The notes beneath the pieces were generated by a model that was not told the origin of the DNA, did no database searches, and saw nothing but the letters and a program-made list of their open reading frames with translations. Below, piece after piece: positions 1 through 8,461 of a stretch of 64,000 nucleotides of DNA. The stretch covers positions 124,001 through 188,000 of the forward strand of contig JASLQO010000013.1 in the NCBI GenBank assembly GCA_030744435.1, read 5' to 3'. Both the position numbers and the translations under genes were made by a program. Each line of letters opens with the position of its first letter. Position 1 is the stretch's first letter. Origin of the DNA: JASLQO01 sp002327525. Lineage in GTDB: Bacteria > Pseudomonadota > Gammaproteobacteria > Pseudomonadales > Azotimanducaceae.

Positions 1-1304
1 GGATGGCAAAACAGAAGATTGGCTAGCGCACCACCGTGAGGTGCAATTATGACGCGTGCGCCGCGAAACAGGTGGATCTGTTCGGCAGGTGTCAGAAGAC
101 CTGGATCCTCAATGTGAAATCCACCTGCCTCAAGATAGCGAAGCAGTTTGGGCTCTCCGACAAGTTTGCGTCCATGTTCGTTTGAGCGAGTCAGATAGAC
201 CTTCTCCGGAGTCTTGCTGTGAGGTAGCTGTGTGAATTGGTCTCGAAAACTCTCATAGAGCGCGACAATCTCGGGATGCCGTCCGTGCAGTGGGTGATGT
301 AGATGCTGCACACTGGTGTTGAGTAACGTCAGTTTCCGAAAGTGAACAAGCTGAGTAACCGGGTATCGGATGACTGGGCGGTTTGCCGCGATGGCTGTGA
401 GGTGATGGGCTATATATGACTTCGAGCACGTATCGACGACAAGGTGTGTTTCGCCACGGTAGTACTGTCTCCAGATGAGCATGCGCCCCAGCCAATCGAG
501 GTAGAAATGCGCGATCGCGTTGACAGAAAACTTGTCCCCTGGCCAGAAAACCGGCTCGTCCACGCTCGGCGCCCTGGCCAGAGCCGATTCCGGTATCTCA
601 TCGTCGATTCGAAGCAATTGGGCCTGGTCGTTGGATGCAGCACTGAGAACCTCGCGGTTTCCGGTCAAGCCCGCGATTAAACGGTCACGTCGGTAGAGCC
701 AGCAGTCTTTTAGAGTGTATGCGGTTGGAGGTTCTATGACCGTGGGTTGTCCGAGTTTCGCAAAAACCGGGTGTACGGCGCCGAGTAGTGGCAAAGGAGG
801 CATGTCGAGTTGTTGGAACGTATTTCCCAGCACTAGGTCCGGTTTTGTAAGCAGAGGAGGTGAGGTATGGCTTCCTACTAGCTGGAGTTCCTCTAAGTAG
901 GCAAATCCTGCTCTCGTGTATCTATGGTCTCCCAGGATCTGTTGCATGAAATGAAACTGAAGCCGGTTGCATCCATGAGCGCATGCATGCCGGTGTGCAT
1001 GCACTAGTAATTCGGCGTACAGCTTGTGAATGGTGGTCTTGTTCGAATAACGAGTAATGGCTTCCTGCAACCGAACCAGCAGATGCATAGCAAGACCGGG
1101 CCGCCGCAAGAATGTGATACTCAGAATTGCGACGAGAGCTCTGGCTTGTGTGAAGGTCAGCTCAAAATTCTGCTTCTTTCGGGCAATTCCATATGTCAGT
1201 CTTAGAAGGCGGACGGTGTCGTCGTGCGTCTCGCCCATAGCCATCGCCAATGCTGACTGACGCAGTGCGTCGGCGATCGAGTGAAACGAGAGGTCCGGTA
1301 ACAT
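1..1304 (-). CDS. GT61-family glycosyltransferase, 3' end beyond the window edge
   Basis: An open frame of 434 codons runs from an ATG at 1304 off the left edge of the window. The C-terminal half has the pattern of glycosyltransferase family 61 (DUF563): KVYLTR, then an E..L...GF block, then ARVIIAPHGGALANLLFC, the family's conserved PHG..L.N..F motif. Enzymes of this family transfer sugars such as xylose or N-acetylglucosamine in plants and animals; bacterial members sit in capsule, LPS and exopolysaccharide loci. The N-terminal ~200 residues are not recognised. It is divergent from the sulfotransferase gene, with only 48 bp between the two starts. The donor sugar is unknown. Confidence 0.75.
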   Translation of the reverse strand, partial: MLPDLSFHSIADALRQSALAMAMGETHDDTVRLLRLTYGIARKKQNFELTFTQARALVAILSITFLRRPGLAMHLLVRLQEAITRYSNKTTIHKLYAELLVHAHRHACAHGCNRLQFHFMQQILGDHRYTRAGFAYLEELQLVGSHTSPPLLTKPDLVLGNTFQQLDMPPLPLLGAVHPVFAKLGQPTVIEPPTAYTLKDCWLYRRDRLIAGLTGNREVLSAASNDQAQLLRIDDEIPESALARAPSVDEPVFWPGDKFSVNAIAHFYLDWLGRMLIWRQYYRGETHLVVDTCSKSYIAHHLTAIAANRPVIRYPVTQLVHFRKLTLLNTSVQHLHHPLHGRHPEIVALYESFRDQFTQLPHSKTPEKVYLTRSNEHGRKLVGEPKLLRYLEAGGFHIEDPGLLTPAEQIHLFRGARVIIAPHGGALANLLFCH

Positions 1305-1352
1305 GGCAGGGATCTTACACGGGATGCCCAGGCAAGATAAATTACGGAATCG

Positions 1353-2186
1353 GTGTCTTTCAAGTGTTTGAGTATCCTAGTGGGTAACCGTGATCTGGTT
1401 TTAACAGGTATACCTAGATCGGGGACTTCCTTGATGTGTGATCTCCTCGATAGACACGTTAATGTTGCGGTCGTTAACGAATCGCTTACGCAATCGGAAC
1501 GTGCGATATATGAGCTAACGGGTAGCGATAATTTTGATGTCGGTCAATTTCATCATGTCTTTGGTGAGTTTTACAGAAACATGAGGGACAGCGTGTGGCT
1601 CGGTGAGCCGATTCTGGCAAAATCCGGTACGGATACGAGATTGCGTAACGAGCGCACGGTCTACCGTCCCACCAATCTGGAGAGCGAAGACTTCCTGCTC
1701 GGCACGAAGAAGACGTTACTGTATCTGATTATGCTTCCGTATGTGGTTTCGCATCCCGATGGATACAGGATCGTGGCGATGGTACGGAATCCGCGGGACA
1801 CGATCTCTTCCTGGATCGGTTCTTTCAAACATCTTCGGGATGCGTCAGTTCCTGAGATTTTTCGCAGTTTCAGTTTCGAAAGTGAATTCTTCAGCGATCA
1901 GGAACAGTGTTCCATTCAACAGATCGCAGCAGAATCTGACGTGTCGGTTAGAAGATGTCGTCTATGGCGTTTTCTTCATGACAGGATAGTTTCCTTTAGG
2001 GATCAGATTGAGATCGTTAAGTATGAGGAACTGATTCTCTCACCGAGTGCAATCATCGGAGAGGCAGTTGGAGTACGAGAGCTTCGAACCTCGACGCCTC
2101 GTATCACTAATAAGAGCAGCCGCAGCTACTTATCCTCAGAGGATCACGAACACATTGACGAATACTGTGGCTTCTATGACGGATGA
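1353..2186 (+). CDS. P-loop sulfotransferase-like protein
   Basis: This 277-residue protein carries the 5'-phosphosulfate loop of PAPS-dependent sulfotransferases near its N-terminus (GIPRSGTS, residues ~19-26) and a matching 3'-phosphate-binding segment (RNPRDTISSW, around residue 145). Such enzymes move sulfate from PAPS to hydroxyl or amino groups, here perhaps on a surface glycan. The start is GTG, because an in-frame TAA lies 12 nt upstream; a second GTG nine codons in is possible. The gene is convergent with the FkbM gene, with stops 16 nt apart. Base composition is more AT-rich than the housekeeping genes to the right. The acceptor is not predictable. Confidence 0.65.
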   Translation: MSFKCLSILVGNRDLVLTGIPRSGTSLMCDLLDRHVNVAVVNESLTQSERAIYELTGSDNFDVGQFHHVFGEFYRNMRDSVWLGEPILAKSGTDTRLRNERTVYRPTNLESEDFLLGTKKTLLYLIMLPYVVSHPDGYRIVAMVRNPRDTISSWIGSFKHLRDASVPEIFRSFSFESEFFSDQEQCSIQQIAAESDVSVRRCRLWRFLHDRIVSFRDQIEIVKYEELILSPSAIIGEAVGVRELRTSTPRITNKSSRSYLSSEDHEHIDEYCGFYDG

Positions 2187-2202
2187 TCCGTGGTAACGCC
2201 CG

Positions 2203-3516
2203 TCATGGCGGAACGCCAGGCAGGAAATACCAATCATCCCACTCAGTTTCGGTGCACTGGTACCCTTTTGGGGTCAGTAGCTGCCTTATGTCTTGGCGTT
2301 GTTCGGTGAAGTTGTGTTCGATGGTGATGCAGGTGATCTGCCAACGATCAAAATCAAGCGTACGTAAGATGTCATATTCACTTCCCTCTGTATCGATACT
2401 GAGGTAGTCGATAACCCGTGGTGCTTTCTGTTCGAGCAAGAAGTCGTTCAGCGAGATTGTGATGAGGGGAATGGCTTCGATTACCTCCTGATAGGCTTTC
2501 CGCTTTTCTGCATGTTTGTCGTTTTCGGCGTAGCTAGTGACTCCTCCGTACTCGTTTGCCAGCACGAAATCGATTTTTCTACCCGTAGTATCCGCAATGC
2601 AGGCATCTGAAACGGCGCACGCACGATTGTTCGCAAGTTTTTGAAATAGATTTGGATTTGGTTCAGCACAGACACCCCGCCAGGCGAACACCGACTCCAG
2701 CAAGTGAGTGTTGCTCAGCAGAACTCCGTCAGAAGCACCAAACTCTATAAAAAAGCCTCCCCGCTTGTAGTTGGTCTGTTTGAGCACCCAGAGATCCTGC
2801 CCCAGCTGCGAGGTTGCCAATGAAGCCAGGATTTCGAGATCCAGGTGTCCTCTATCGGGTGCAGGGAGCTGGCGTGTGACATAAAGCTGGTTTCGTGCCT
2901 GTGCCTGAGTGATGCCCGCGCGCAGTACCTCTATGTCGGCGGCGAGCACCCGAGTCCACGCTTGTTGCTCCGAGAATAACCTAGGGGACTCACTCAGTGC
3001 TGTGACTTCCTCTTGCACCAGATCCGCAACGTCGGGGAGCAGACCTATACGCGTCATTTCACGGACGGTGCGAGCATGCACCACCAATTCGTTAGGGATT
3101 CCGCGTACAGTGACGGACTGCTTGAAGTGATCTGCCGATCGTTTGCGATCGTCCATCAGAGCGGTAGCGCGGCCCAGCGAGTTGTGAACGCCAGCAACAA
3201 GGAGCCTCGTCAGAAAATCGTGGTCGCAGTGGTGCCTGAGCGCAAGGCTAAGGTTAGATCGGGCCTGAGCGTAATCGCCGAGTTGAAAGTGGGCGCATGC
3301 TTGCAACGCAAAAAGTATGGCTTTCTCGGAGTCATCAACGGTGGCTTCGGAACTGAGCGTGATCAGTTCCGCCCACTCGCCGAAGTGCCACTGGTTTCTG
3401 GCGGTAGAGAGAGTTTCACTATCGTTGGGGTTAAAAGTTTTTCGGTTCTGATCCCACTCAACCGCCAACAGCGCTGAGGATCTTGTGTCCAAGGTGCTGG
3501 GGGTACTATTTTTCAC
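2203..3516 (-). CDS. FkbM-family methyltransferase with N-terminal TPR-like region
   Basis: About 437 residues. The C-terminal ~200 residues form an FkbM-type SAM-dependent methyltransferase: SQLGQD, the SAM loop FIEFGASDG near residue 260, CAEPNP, and YLSIDTEGSEYDIL. The N-terminal ~200 residues are helical with one TPR-like segment around residues 65-95. FkbM enzymes O-methylate sugars or polyketides, so a glycan substrate is likely here. GTG at 3516 is preferred over TTG at 3519. The start overlaps the end of the coiled-coil gene, so the two are translationally coupled. It is the last gene of the gmd-fcl-wzm-wzt-coiled coil run. Confidence 0.75.
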   Translation of the reverse strand: MKNSTPSTLDTRSSALLAVEWDQNRKTFNPNDSETLSTARNQWHFGEWAELITLSSEATVDDSEKAILFALQACAHFQLGDYAQARSNLSLALRHHCDHDFLTRLLVAGVHNSLGRATALMDDRKRSADHFKQSVTVRGIPNELVVHARTVREMTRIGLLPDVADLVQEEVTALSESPRLFSEQQAWTRVLAADIEVLRAGITQAQARNQLYVTRQLPAPDRGHLDLEILASLATSQLGQDLWVLKQTNYKRGGFFIEFGASDGVLLSNTHLLESVFAWRGVCAEPNPNLFQKLANNRACAVSDACIADTTGRKIDFVLANEYGGVTSYAENDKHAEKRKAYQEVIEAIPLITISLNDFLLEQKAPRVIDYLSIDTEGSEYDILRTLDFDRWQITCITIEHNFTEQRQDIRQLLTPKGYQCTETEWDDWYFLPGVPP

Positions 3517-4423
3517 CAACCAACAGCTCCTTGATGACAGCTAGTTGGATTTCCGCTTTGGATAGCTCCTGATCCAACACAATCTGCCGATGCAGAAGTT
3601 CGGCTTTTTCGCTCTCGAGTTCCTTCAGTTTCAATTCGTTGTCCGCATCACCTTGCTCTTTCGCACTCGATTGTTTCTCAAGGTTACCTTTGAGATGGGT
3701 TATTTGTTCCTGTAAATCAGCCTTTTCTCTGACTAACCCGCTAACGGTGGCTTGTGAGCTGGAAGCTTCATTCTGTAGCGTGGAAACCAGATCTTCGAGT
3801 TTAGCATTCGTGGAACCCAATTCACCGCGCTGTGTCTTCAGCCTGCGGACTTTGGTCTTCAGTTTTGGGATGTGCGCATTAGCGTTTTTCAAGACCTCGA
3901 TCTGAGTTGACTGCTCTGTTGCCGCCAATTCAAGATCACGAGCTTGGCGTGTGCGGTTTTCGAGGTCTGCCTCGAGAGTTTCGATAGTCAGTGAAAGGTC
4001 CGAGAACAGCGTATGGTAGTAGGCAACCTGCCGAGCTGAGTCGTCCGTGGCTTGGTCGATAATGGCCTCGATTTCTTCACGAAACTGTCGCAACTGTGAT
4101 TGTAGCGACACCGCATGATTCTGCTCGCGCTGCAGGATCTTGTGTGTTTCATCCAGAACCTTTGTGTACTGCAGTGCATCGGCTTCAGCACAGGAGCGTT
4201 GTTTGGAATAACGTTCCTGAAGGTCTTCGAATTCGGCCAATACCTGCGTGTGGCGCGATTCCAGCTGGCGGATCTTGATGTGATCTACAGTTGCACGTTC
4301 TGCCTGATCTGCGAGCTGCTCGATCTGAGCCTCAAGTCTTTCGATTGTCTCGACAGCCGCAGAGTACAAAGTGGTCTGCTCTGTGAGAGCTCGCGCCAAT
4401 CGATCAGAGTTGGTCGTGTTCAT
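3506..4423 (-). CDS. Long coiled-coil protein in the polysaccharide export operon
   Basis: A 305-residue protein with no catalytic motif that I recognise. Nearly its whole length is charged and rich in Leu, Glu, Gln, Lys and Arg, with heptad-like spacing, so it should form a long coiled coil. There is no signal peptide or membrane segment. It starts with an ATGA overlap on the wzt stop and its TAG lies inside the start of the FkbM gene. In E. coli O9a the coiled coil of WbdD is the ruler that sets O-antigen length and holds the polymerase. A similar scaffold or ruler role is inference from position and shape only. Confidence 0.55.
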   Translation of the reverse strand: MNTTNSDRLARALTEQTTLYSAAVETIERLEAQIEQLADQAERATVDHIKIRQLESRHTQVLAEFEDLQERYSKQRSCAEADALQYTKVLDETHKILQREQNHAVSLQSQLRQFREEIEAIIDQATDDSARQVAYYHTLFSDLSLTIETLEADLENRTRQARDLELAATEQSTQIEVLKNANAHIPKLKTKVRRLKTQRGELGSTNAKLEDLVSTLQNEASSSQATVSGLVREKADLQEQITHLKGNLEKQSSAKEQGDADNELKLKELESEKAELLHRQIVLDQELSKAEIQLAVIKELLVGEK

Positions 4424-5136
4424 GGCTCTAGGCTTTCATCTGTTGAATTCATGAAATCAGTGTATGTATCAACCACCTGGGCAGGTGTTCCGATTTTCCG
4501 TATCCCTCCGCGGTGAAGCCACACCACACGATCACATAGTCTCGACACCTGAGCCATGGAGTGCGATACGAATACTACCGTCTGATCGGATGCGATTTTA
4601 CTGATCATCGCCGATTCTGCTTTCGATCGAAAGCTCGCGTCCCCAACCCCGAGGACCTCGTCGATGAGAAGCAGATCTGCCCGCATTTCCAAAGCTACTG
4701 AAAAAGCGAGCCGTGCCCGCATACCTGTAGAGTAGGTAAGAATCTGATCGTCAATGCGCGCACCAAGCCCAGAAAACTCAATGATATCGTCTATCTTCGC
4801 CTGTACTTCTCTTCGCGTTGCACCCAGAAACATACCGCCGATGATTGCATTATGCCGCCCGGAAAGAAGGGCGTCGAATCCCACGGAAAGCGCGAGCAGA
4901 GACACGCTTACTTCCTTCGAGACAATGGTCCCTCTACTTGGCTTGTAAATCCCAGCGAGAACCCTGAGCAGGGTTGATTTCCCACATCCGTTGGCACCGA
5001 TGATGCCGAGGGTTTCGCCGTGTTTGATGTGGAAGGACAGGGCGTCCAGAGCAACCTGCTTTCCGCGGCGAAACCATGATCGGTATTTGGGGTAATCAAC
5101 GCCGATGTCCTCGAGGATCATGACGGGCTCTGTCAT
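4420..5136 (-). CDS. ABC-2 polysaccharide exporter ATPase (Wzt/KpsT-like)
   Basis: A 238-residue nucleotide-binding subunit that powers export of a finished, lipid-linked polysaccharide across the inner membrane. Walker A is GANGCGKST at residues ~47-55. The signature is the Wzt/KpsT form YSTGMRARLAF, followed by Walker B LLLIDEVLGVGD and the H-loop FVSHS. The protein ends soon after the ATPase domain, so it lacks the C-terminal carbohydrate-binding domain that lets some Wzt proteins recognise a capped chain end. The ATG at 5136 overlaps the wzm stop as ATGA; an upstream start at 5217 would give 27 extra residues without family support. Confidence 0.88.
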   Translation of the reverse strand: MTEPVMILEDIGVDYPKYRSWFRRGKQVALDALSFHIKHGETLGIIGANGCGKSTLLRVLAGIYKPSRGTIVSKEVSVSLLALSVGFDALLSGRHNAIIGGMFLGATRREVQAKIDDIIEFSGLGARIDDQILTYSTGMRARLAFSVALEMRADLLLIDEVLGVGDASFRSKAESAMISKIASDQTVVFVSHSMAQVSRLCDRVVWLHRGGIRKIGTPAQVVDTYTDFMNSTDESLEP

Positions 5137-5939
5137 TGGATGACGAGCCTCGCATACTTGGAATCGAGACGGTTGAATAGCATTAACATCGCCATGGTGA
5201 TGACCAAGCTTACGCAAAAAATCCAGAAAAGCGCTTGCATGTCTGGTGCTGAGCCATCGATCAACACGGTACGGTAGTTCTTAATGAGGCTGGCAAGTGG
5301 GTTGAGAAGGAAGAGACGCTGATACTGGGGATCGATAACGTGTTCATAGCTATAGAAGACGCCCGATACGAACATTAAAAGCGTCATGGTCGATCCTATT
5401 ATGATCTTTATATCGGGGAAGAATGGCCGAATCCCTGCAACCACCATCGCGGCAGCGATTATTAGTGAGAGTTGCGTTCCGGCTACGACAGGTACGTACA
5501 GCCAGGAGCTGTCCGGCGGGAATCCGTAGATGATGAGGAACGCAAACAGTGCACCGAATACGAATATCTGCTTGATGGCGTCCTGAGAGACAACCAGCAA
5601 AGGAAAGAACGCTTTCGGAATTGCCACTTGAGAGATGACCCCCCGACCTCCGGTGATAGATTCAACTGAATTCGAAACGCTTTTTGAAAACCAGAGAAAT
5701 GGAATGTTGCCACACAAAAGAAAGACGACGAAGTGCTCGGTCCCCCGTTCCAGCAGCACTTGGAATACGAAGTAGAACGCAGCGACGTGAACGCTGGGTT
5801 CCAGTATCCACCATAGGTATCCCAAACGATTGCGATGCGATTCTGATTTCAGATTGAAATAGAGTTTGGTGCAAAAAAGCTGTCCTAGATTCGTGCGTTT
5901 AGCGGGCATTCGTCTGGAGTCCGTCCGCAAGCTACGCAC
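5133..5939 (-). CDS. ABC-2 polysaccharide exporter permease (Wzm/KpsM-like)
   Basis: This is the membrane subunit of the polysaccharide exporter, about 268 residues with roughly six hydrophobic helices. The N-terminal segment LGYLWWILEPSVHVAAFYFVF is typical of Wzm/KpsM permeases. The GTG at 5939 overlaps the fcl stop by eight bases; an ATG at 5909 (MPAKRT) is an equally acceptable start. It is coupled to wzt by an ATGA overlap. The pair implies that the O-antigen or capsule of this locus is made by the ABC-transporter pathway rather than by Wzx/Wzy. Confidence 0.85.
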   Translation of the reverse strand: MRSLRTDSRRMPAKRTNLGQLFCTKLYFNLKSESHRNRLGYLWWILEPSVHVAAFYFVFQVLLERGTEHFVVFLLCGNIPFLWFSKSVSNSVESITGGRGVISQVAIPKAFFPLLVVSQDAIKQIFVFGALFAFLIIYGFPPDSSWLYVPVVAGTQLSLIIAAAMVVAGIRPFFPDIKIIIGSTMTLLMFVSGVFYSYEHVIDPQYQRLFLLNPLASLIKNYRTVLIDGSAPDMQALFWIFCVSLVITMAMLMLFNRLDSKYARLVIQ

Positions 5940-6867
5940 GCGAAACCGTGAACCAATCGTATGTCTTTTTGATGCCCTCGTTCAGTGAGGTTGTGGGAGT
6001 CCAACCGAGATTGTTGATTTTGGTATTGTCCATGAGTTTTCTCGGTGTTCCATCCGGCTTGCTGTTATCCCAGGTCAATTCACCTTCAAATCCCGTTATG
6101 TTACAGATGAGTTTAGCTAACTCTTGAATCGAGATGTCCTTGCCGGAACCCAGGTTGACGTGCGAATGACCGGAGTAGTGTTTTGCCAGGAAAACCAGTC
6201 CGTCGGCGGCATCGTCGGCGTAGAGAAACTCCCGTCTTGGCGTGCCTGATCCCCACACCTCGAGGTTGGTGTCGGTGAGCTTCGCCTCGTGTGCCTTTCG
6301 AATTAGTGCCGGCAATACGTGTGAATTCTCAAGATCGAAGCTGTCGTAGATGCCGTAGAGGTTGGCGGGCATGGCGGATATGAAATCGCACCCGTGTTGT
6401 TTGCGGTATGCCTGACACAATTTTACACCGGCAATTTTGGCGATGGCATACCACTCATTCGTAGACTCTAATTCGCCAGTAAGAAGCGATTCTTCGCGTA
6501 TTGGTTGTTCAGCGAACTTCGGATAGATGCATGATGACGCGAGAAAGATCAGCTTCTCGACACCTGACTCGTAGGCTGAACGAATAGTGTTGAGCTCTAT
6601 GAGGAGATTATCTTCCAGAAAATCGACAGGGTACGTGTTGTTAGCATAGATGCCGCCGACATGTGCGGCAGCCATGAACACGATATTCGGCTTGTGGTTT
6701 CTCATGAACGCCGAGACGTGCGATGCATTGCGCAAGTCGAGTTCCGAACGTGACTTTGTGAGCAAGCGACAGTGTTCGGACTTAAGGCGCCTGCAAATTG
6801 CTGAGCCAACCATCCCTCTGTGCCCGGCGACGTAGATCAATTTGTCGGTGAGGTCGAGCTTGTTCAT
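5932..6867 (-). CDS. fcl: GDP-L-fucose synthase
   Basis: A 311-residue NADPH-dependent epimerase/reductase of the extended SDR family (WcaG). It converts GDP-4-keto-6-deoxy-D-mannose to GDP-L-fucose in the cytoplasm. The Rossmann motif GHRGMVGSAI is at the N-terminus, the catalytic YAIAK appears around residue 140, and LASSCIYP supplies the catalytic serine region. Length matches the family. Its ATG overlaps the gmd stop as ATGA, so substrate-producing and substrate-consuming enzymes are made together. It supplies an activated fucose for the glycan exported by the Wzm/Wzt pair. Confidence 0.93.
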   Translation of the reverse strand: MNKLDLTDKLIYVAGHRGMVGSAICRRLKSEHCRLLTKSRSELDLRNASHVSAFMRNHKPNIVFMAAAHVGGIYANNTYPVDFLEDNLLIELNTIRSAYESGVEKLIFLASSCIYPKFAEQPIREESLLTGELESTNEWYAIAKIAGVKLCQAYRKQHGCDFISAMPANLYGIYDSFDLENSHVLPALIRKAHEAKLTDTNLEVWGSGTPRREFLYADDAADGLVFLAKHYSGHSHVNLGSGKDISIQELAKLICNITGFEGELTWDNSKPDGTPRKLMDNTKINNLGWTPTTSLNEGIKKTYDWFTVSRA

Positions 6868-7907
6868 CGCTGAAGTATACGTATGTCTTCGGCTACCATA
6901 TCCTCAACCAGTTCATCGAACGTGGTTTCTGCCCGCCAGCCGAGCTTCGCCTGGGCCTTGGCTGGATTGCCAAGCAACGCATCCACCTCCGTGGGCCGGT
7001 AGTAGCGGGGATCGATGAGCACTCGAGTGTGACCTGTCTTTACGTCGATACCGAACTCCTTTTCGCCCTCGCCCTGCCACTCGATTTCGGTGCTGACGAC
7101 GGCAAAGGCACGCTCCACGAACTCGCGCACGCTGTACATTTTGCCCGTTGCCAGTACGTAGTCATCCGGTACGTCCTGCTGGAGCATAGACCACATGCCC
7201 TTCACGTAGTCACGTGCATGTCCCCAGTCGCGTCGTGCATCCAGATTGCCGAGATAGACGACATCGGCCTGCCCGGTGGTGATGGCGGCGACGGCGCGCG
7301 TGATCTTGCGAGTGACGAACGTCTCTCCGCGGATTGGGCTTTCATGATTGAAGAGAATGCCGTTCGAGGCGTGCAGTCCGTAGGCTTCACGATAGTTCAC
7401 TGTGATCCAGAAGCCGTAGAGTTTCGCGACACCGTACGGAGAGCGCGGATAGAAGGGTGTGTTCTCGTTTTGCGGCACTTCCTGTGCCTTACCGTACAGT
7501 TCGGATGTCGAGGCCTGATAGAAGCGTGTTTTGTCCTGAAGATTGAGGATGCGGATGGCTTCGAGCAGCCGGAGTACGCCAGTGGCGTCGGAATTCGCCG
7601 TGTACTCCGGAGTCTCGAAACTCACCTGCACATGGCTCTGAGCACCCAGGTTGTAGAGCTCGTCAGGCCGTACGTCCTGTAAAATACGGATCAGGTTGGT
7701 GCTGTCTGTCAGGTCGCCGAAATGCAGATACAGCCGTGCGCTGTCGATATGCGGATCCTGATAGATATCCTCGATGCGTTGTGTGTTGAAAGAAGAGGAT
7801 CGCCGTTTCACGCCGTGTACGACGTAACCCTTTTCCAGAAGCAGGCGCGCGAGATAGGCGCCGTCCTGGCCCGTGATGCCTGTGATGAGAGCTACTTTGT
7901 CATTCAT
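6864..7907 (-). CDS. gmd: GDP-mannose 4,6-dehydratase
   Basis: A 347-residue SDR enzyme that turns GDP-D-mannose into GDP-4-keto-6-deoxy-D-mannose, the first committed step to GDP-L-fucose. The sequence shows ALITGITGQDGAYLARLLL with the cofactor-binding glycines, the family-typical KRRSSSFNT segment and the catalytic YGVAK. It is the first gene of the gmd-fcl-wzm-wzt run. GC content here is already closer to the housekeeping genes than in the genes from fcl leftward. No GDP-mannose-forming genes lie in the window. Confidence 0.94.
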   Translation of the reverse strand: MNDKVALITGITGQDGAYLARLLLEKGYVVHGVKRRSSSFNTQRIEDIYQDPHIDSARLYLHFGDLTDSTNLIRILQDVRPDELYNLGAQSHVQVSFETPEYTANSDATGVLRLLEAIRILNLQDKTRFYQASTSELYGKAQEVPQNENTPFYPRSPYGVAKLYGFWITVNYREAYGLHASNGILFNHESPIRGETFVTRKITRAVAAITTGQADVVYLGNLDARRDWGHARDYVKGMWSMLQQDVPDDYVLATGKMYSVREFVERAFAVVSTEIEWQGEGEKEFGIDVKTGHTRVLIDPRYYRPTEVDALLGNPAKAQAKLGWRAETTFDELVEDMVAEDIRILQR

Positions 7908-7921
7908 GGATCTTCGATGTT

Positions 7922-8461
7922 TTAGGGGGACTGATTCGTGGGTGTGCTAGTGCGCAGATCACCGTCCAGATCTTCCGTGCGACAGAACGCATCAAACGTG
8001 TCCCGAAGCTCGGCGACTGAGAATTCAGCTGGCACTTCCACCAGCATGTTGAGGTCAAAGATCGACGTGCCGGTGTGAGGGGCGCGTACTGTACGGGTTT
8101 CGAGATCTCTGATGTTCACCCCCCTGTCTGAAAAGAACCCAGCCACCCGCCACACGATCCCCGGATGATCCATCGCAACCACGCGTACCTGACAAGGCAG
8201 CGCATCACCCACGTCACGCCGGGTGGTCTTGCGAAACACGTGGGCCAGCGCCTGCGCGTGCGCCAGCTGCTCGAGCTCGGTGGCGAAAGCATCCAGCGCT
8301 GTCTCTCCTCCGGAGACACACATCAACACCGCAAATTCTCCACCGAGCACCGTCATACGGCTGTCGGTGATGTTGAGTCCGTTGGCGTGCACGAGCGCTG
8401 ACAGCTCGTTGACCAACCCGGGGCGGTCGTGGCCGATGGTAGAGACTACCGCCTCAGGCAT
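7922..8461 (-). CDS. Tandem ACT-domain protein, GcvR-like
   Basis: A 179-residue protein with two ACT domains, one near residues 5-75 (STIGHDRPGLVNELSALV) and one near 92-165 (VVAMDHPGIVWRVAGFF). This is the layout of GcvR, the glycine-cleavage-system repressor partner that senses glycine. The start codon overlaps the glycyl-tRNA synthetase stop by eight bases, so the two are co-translated. The neighbour supports a glycine-linked role, but binding of glycine or of a GcvA protein is inference. GcvR-like proteins also occur next to bcp in other gammaproteobacteria; bcp is not present here. Confidence 0.75.
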   Translation of the reverse strand: MPEAVVSTIGHDRPGLVNELSALVHANGLNITDSRMTVLGGEFAVLMCVSGGETALDAFATELEQLAHAQALAHVFRKTTRRDVGDALPCQVRVVAMDHPGIVWRVAGFFSDRGVNIRDLETRTVRAPHTGTSIFDLNMLVEVPAEFSVAELRDTFDAFCRTEDLDGDLRTSTPTNQSP

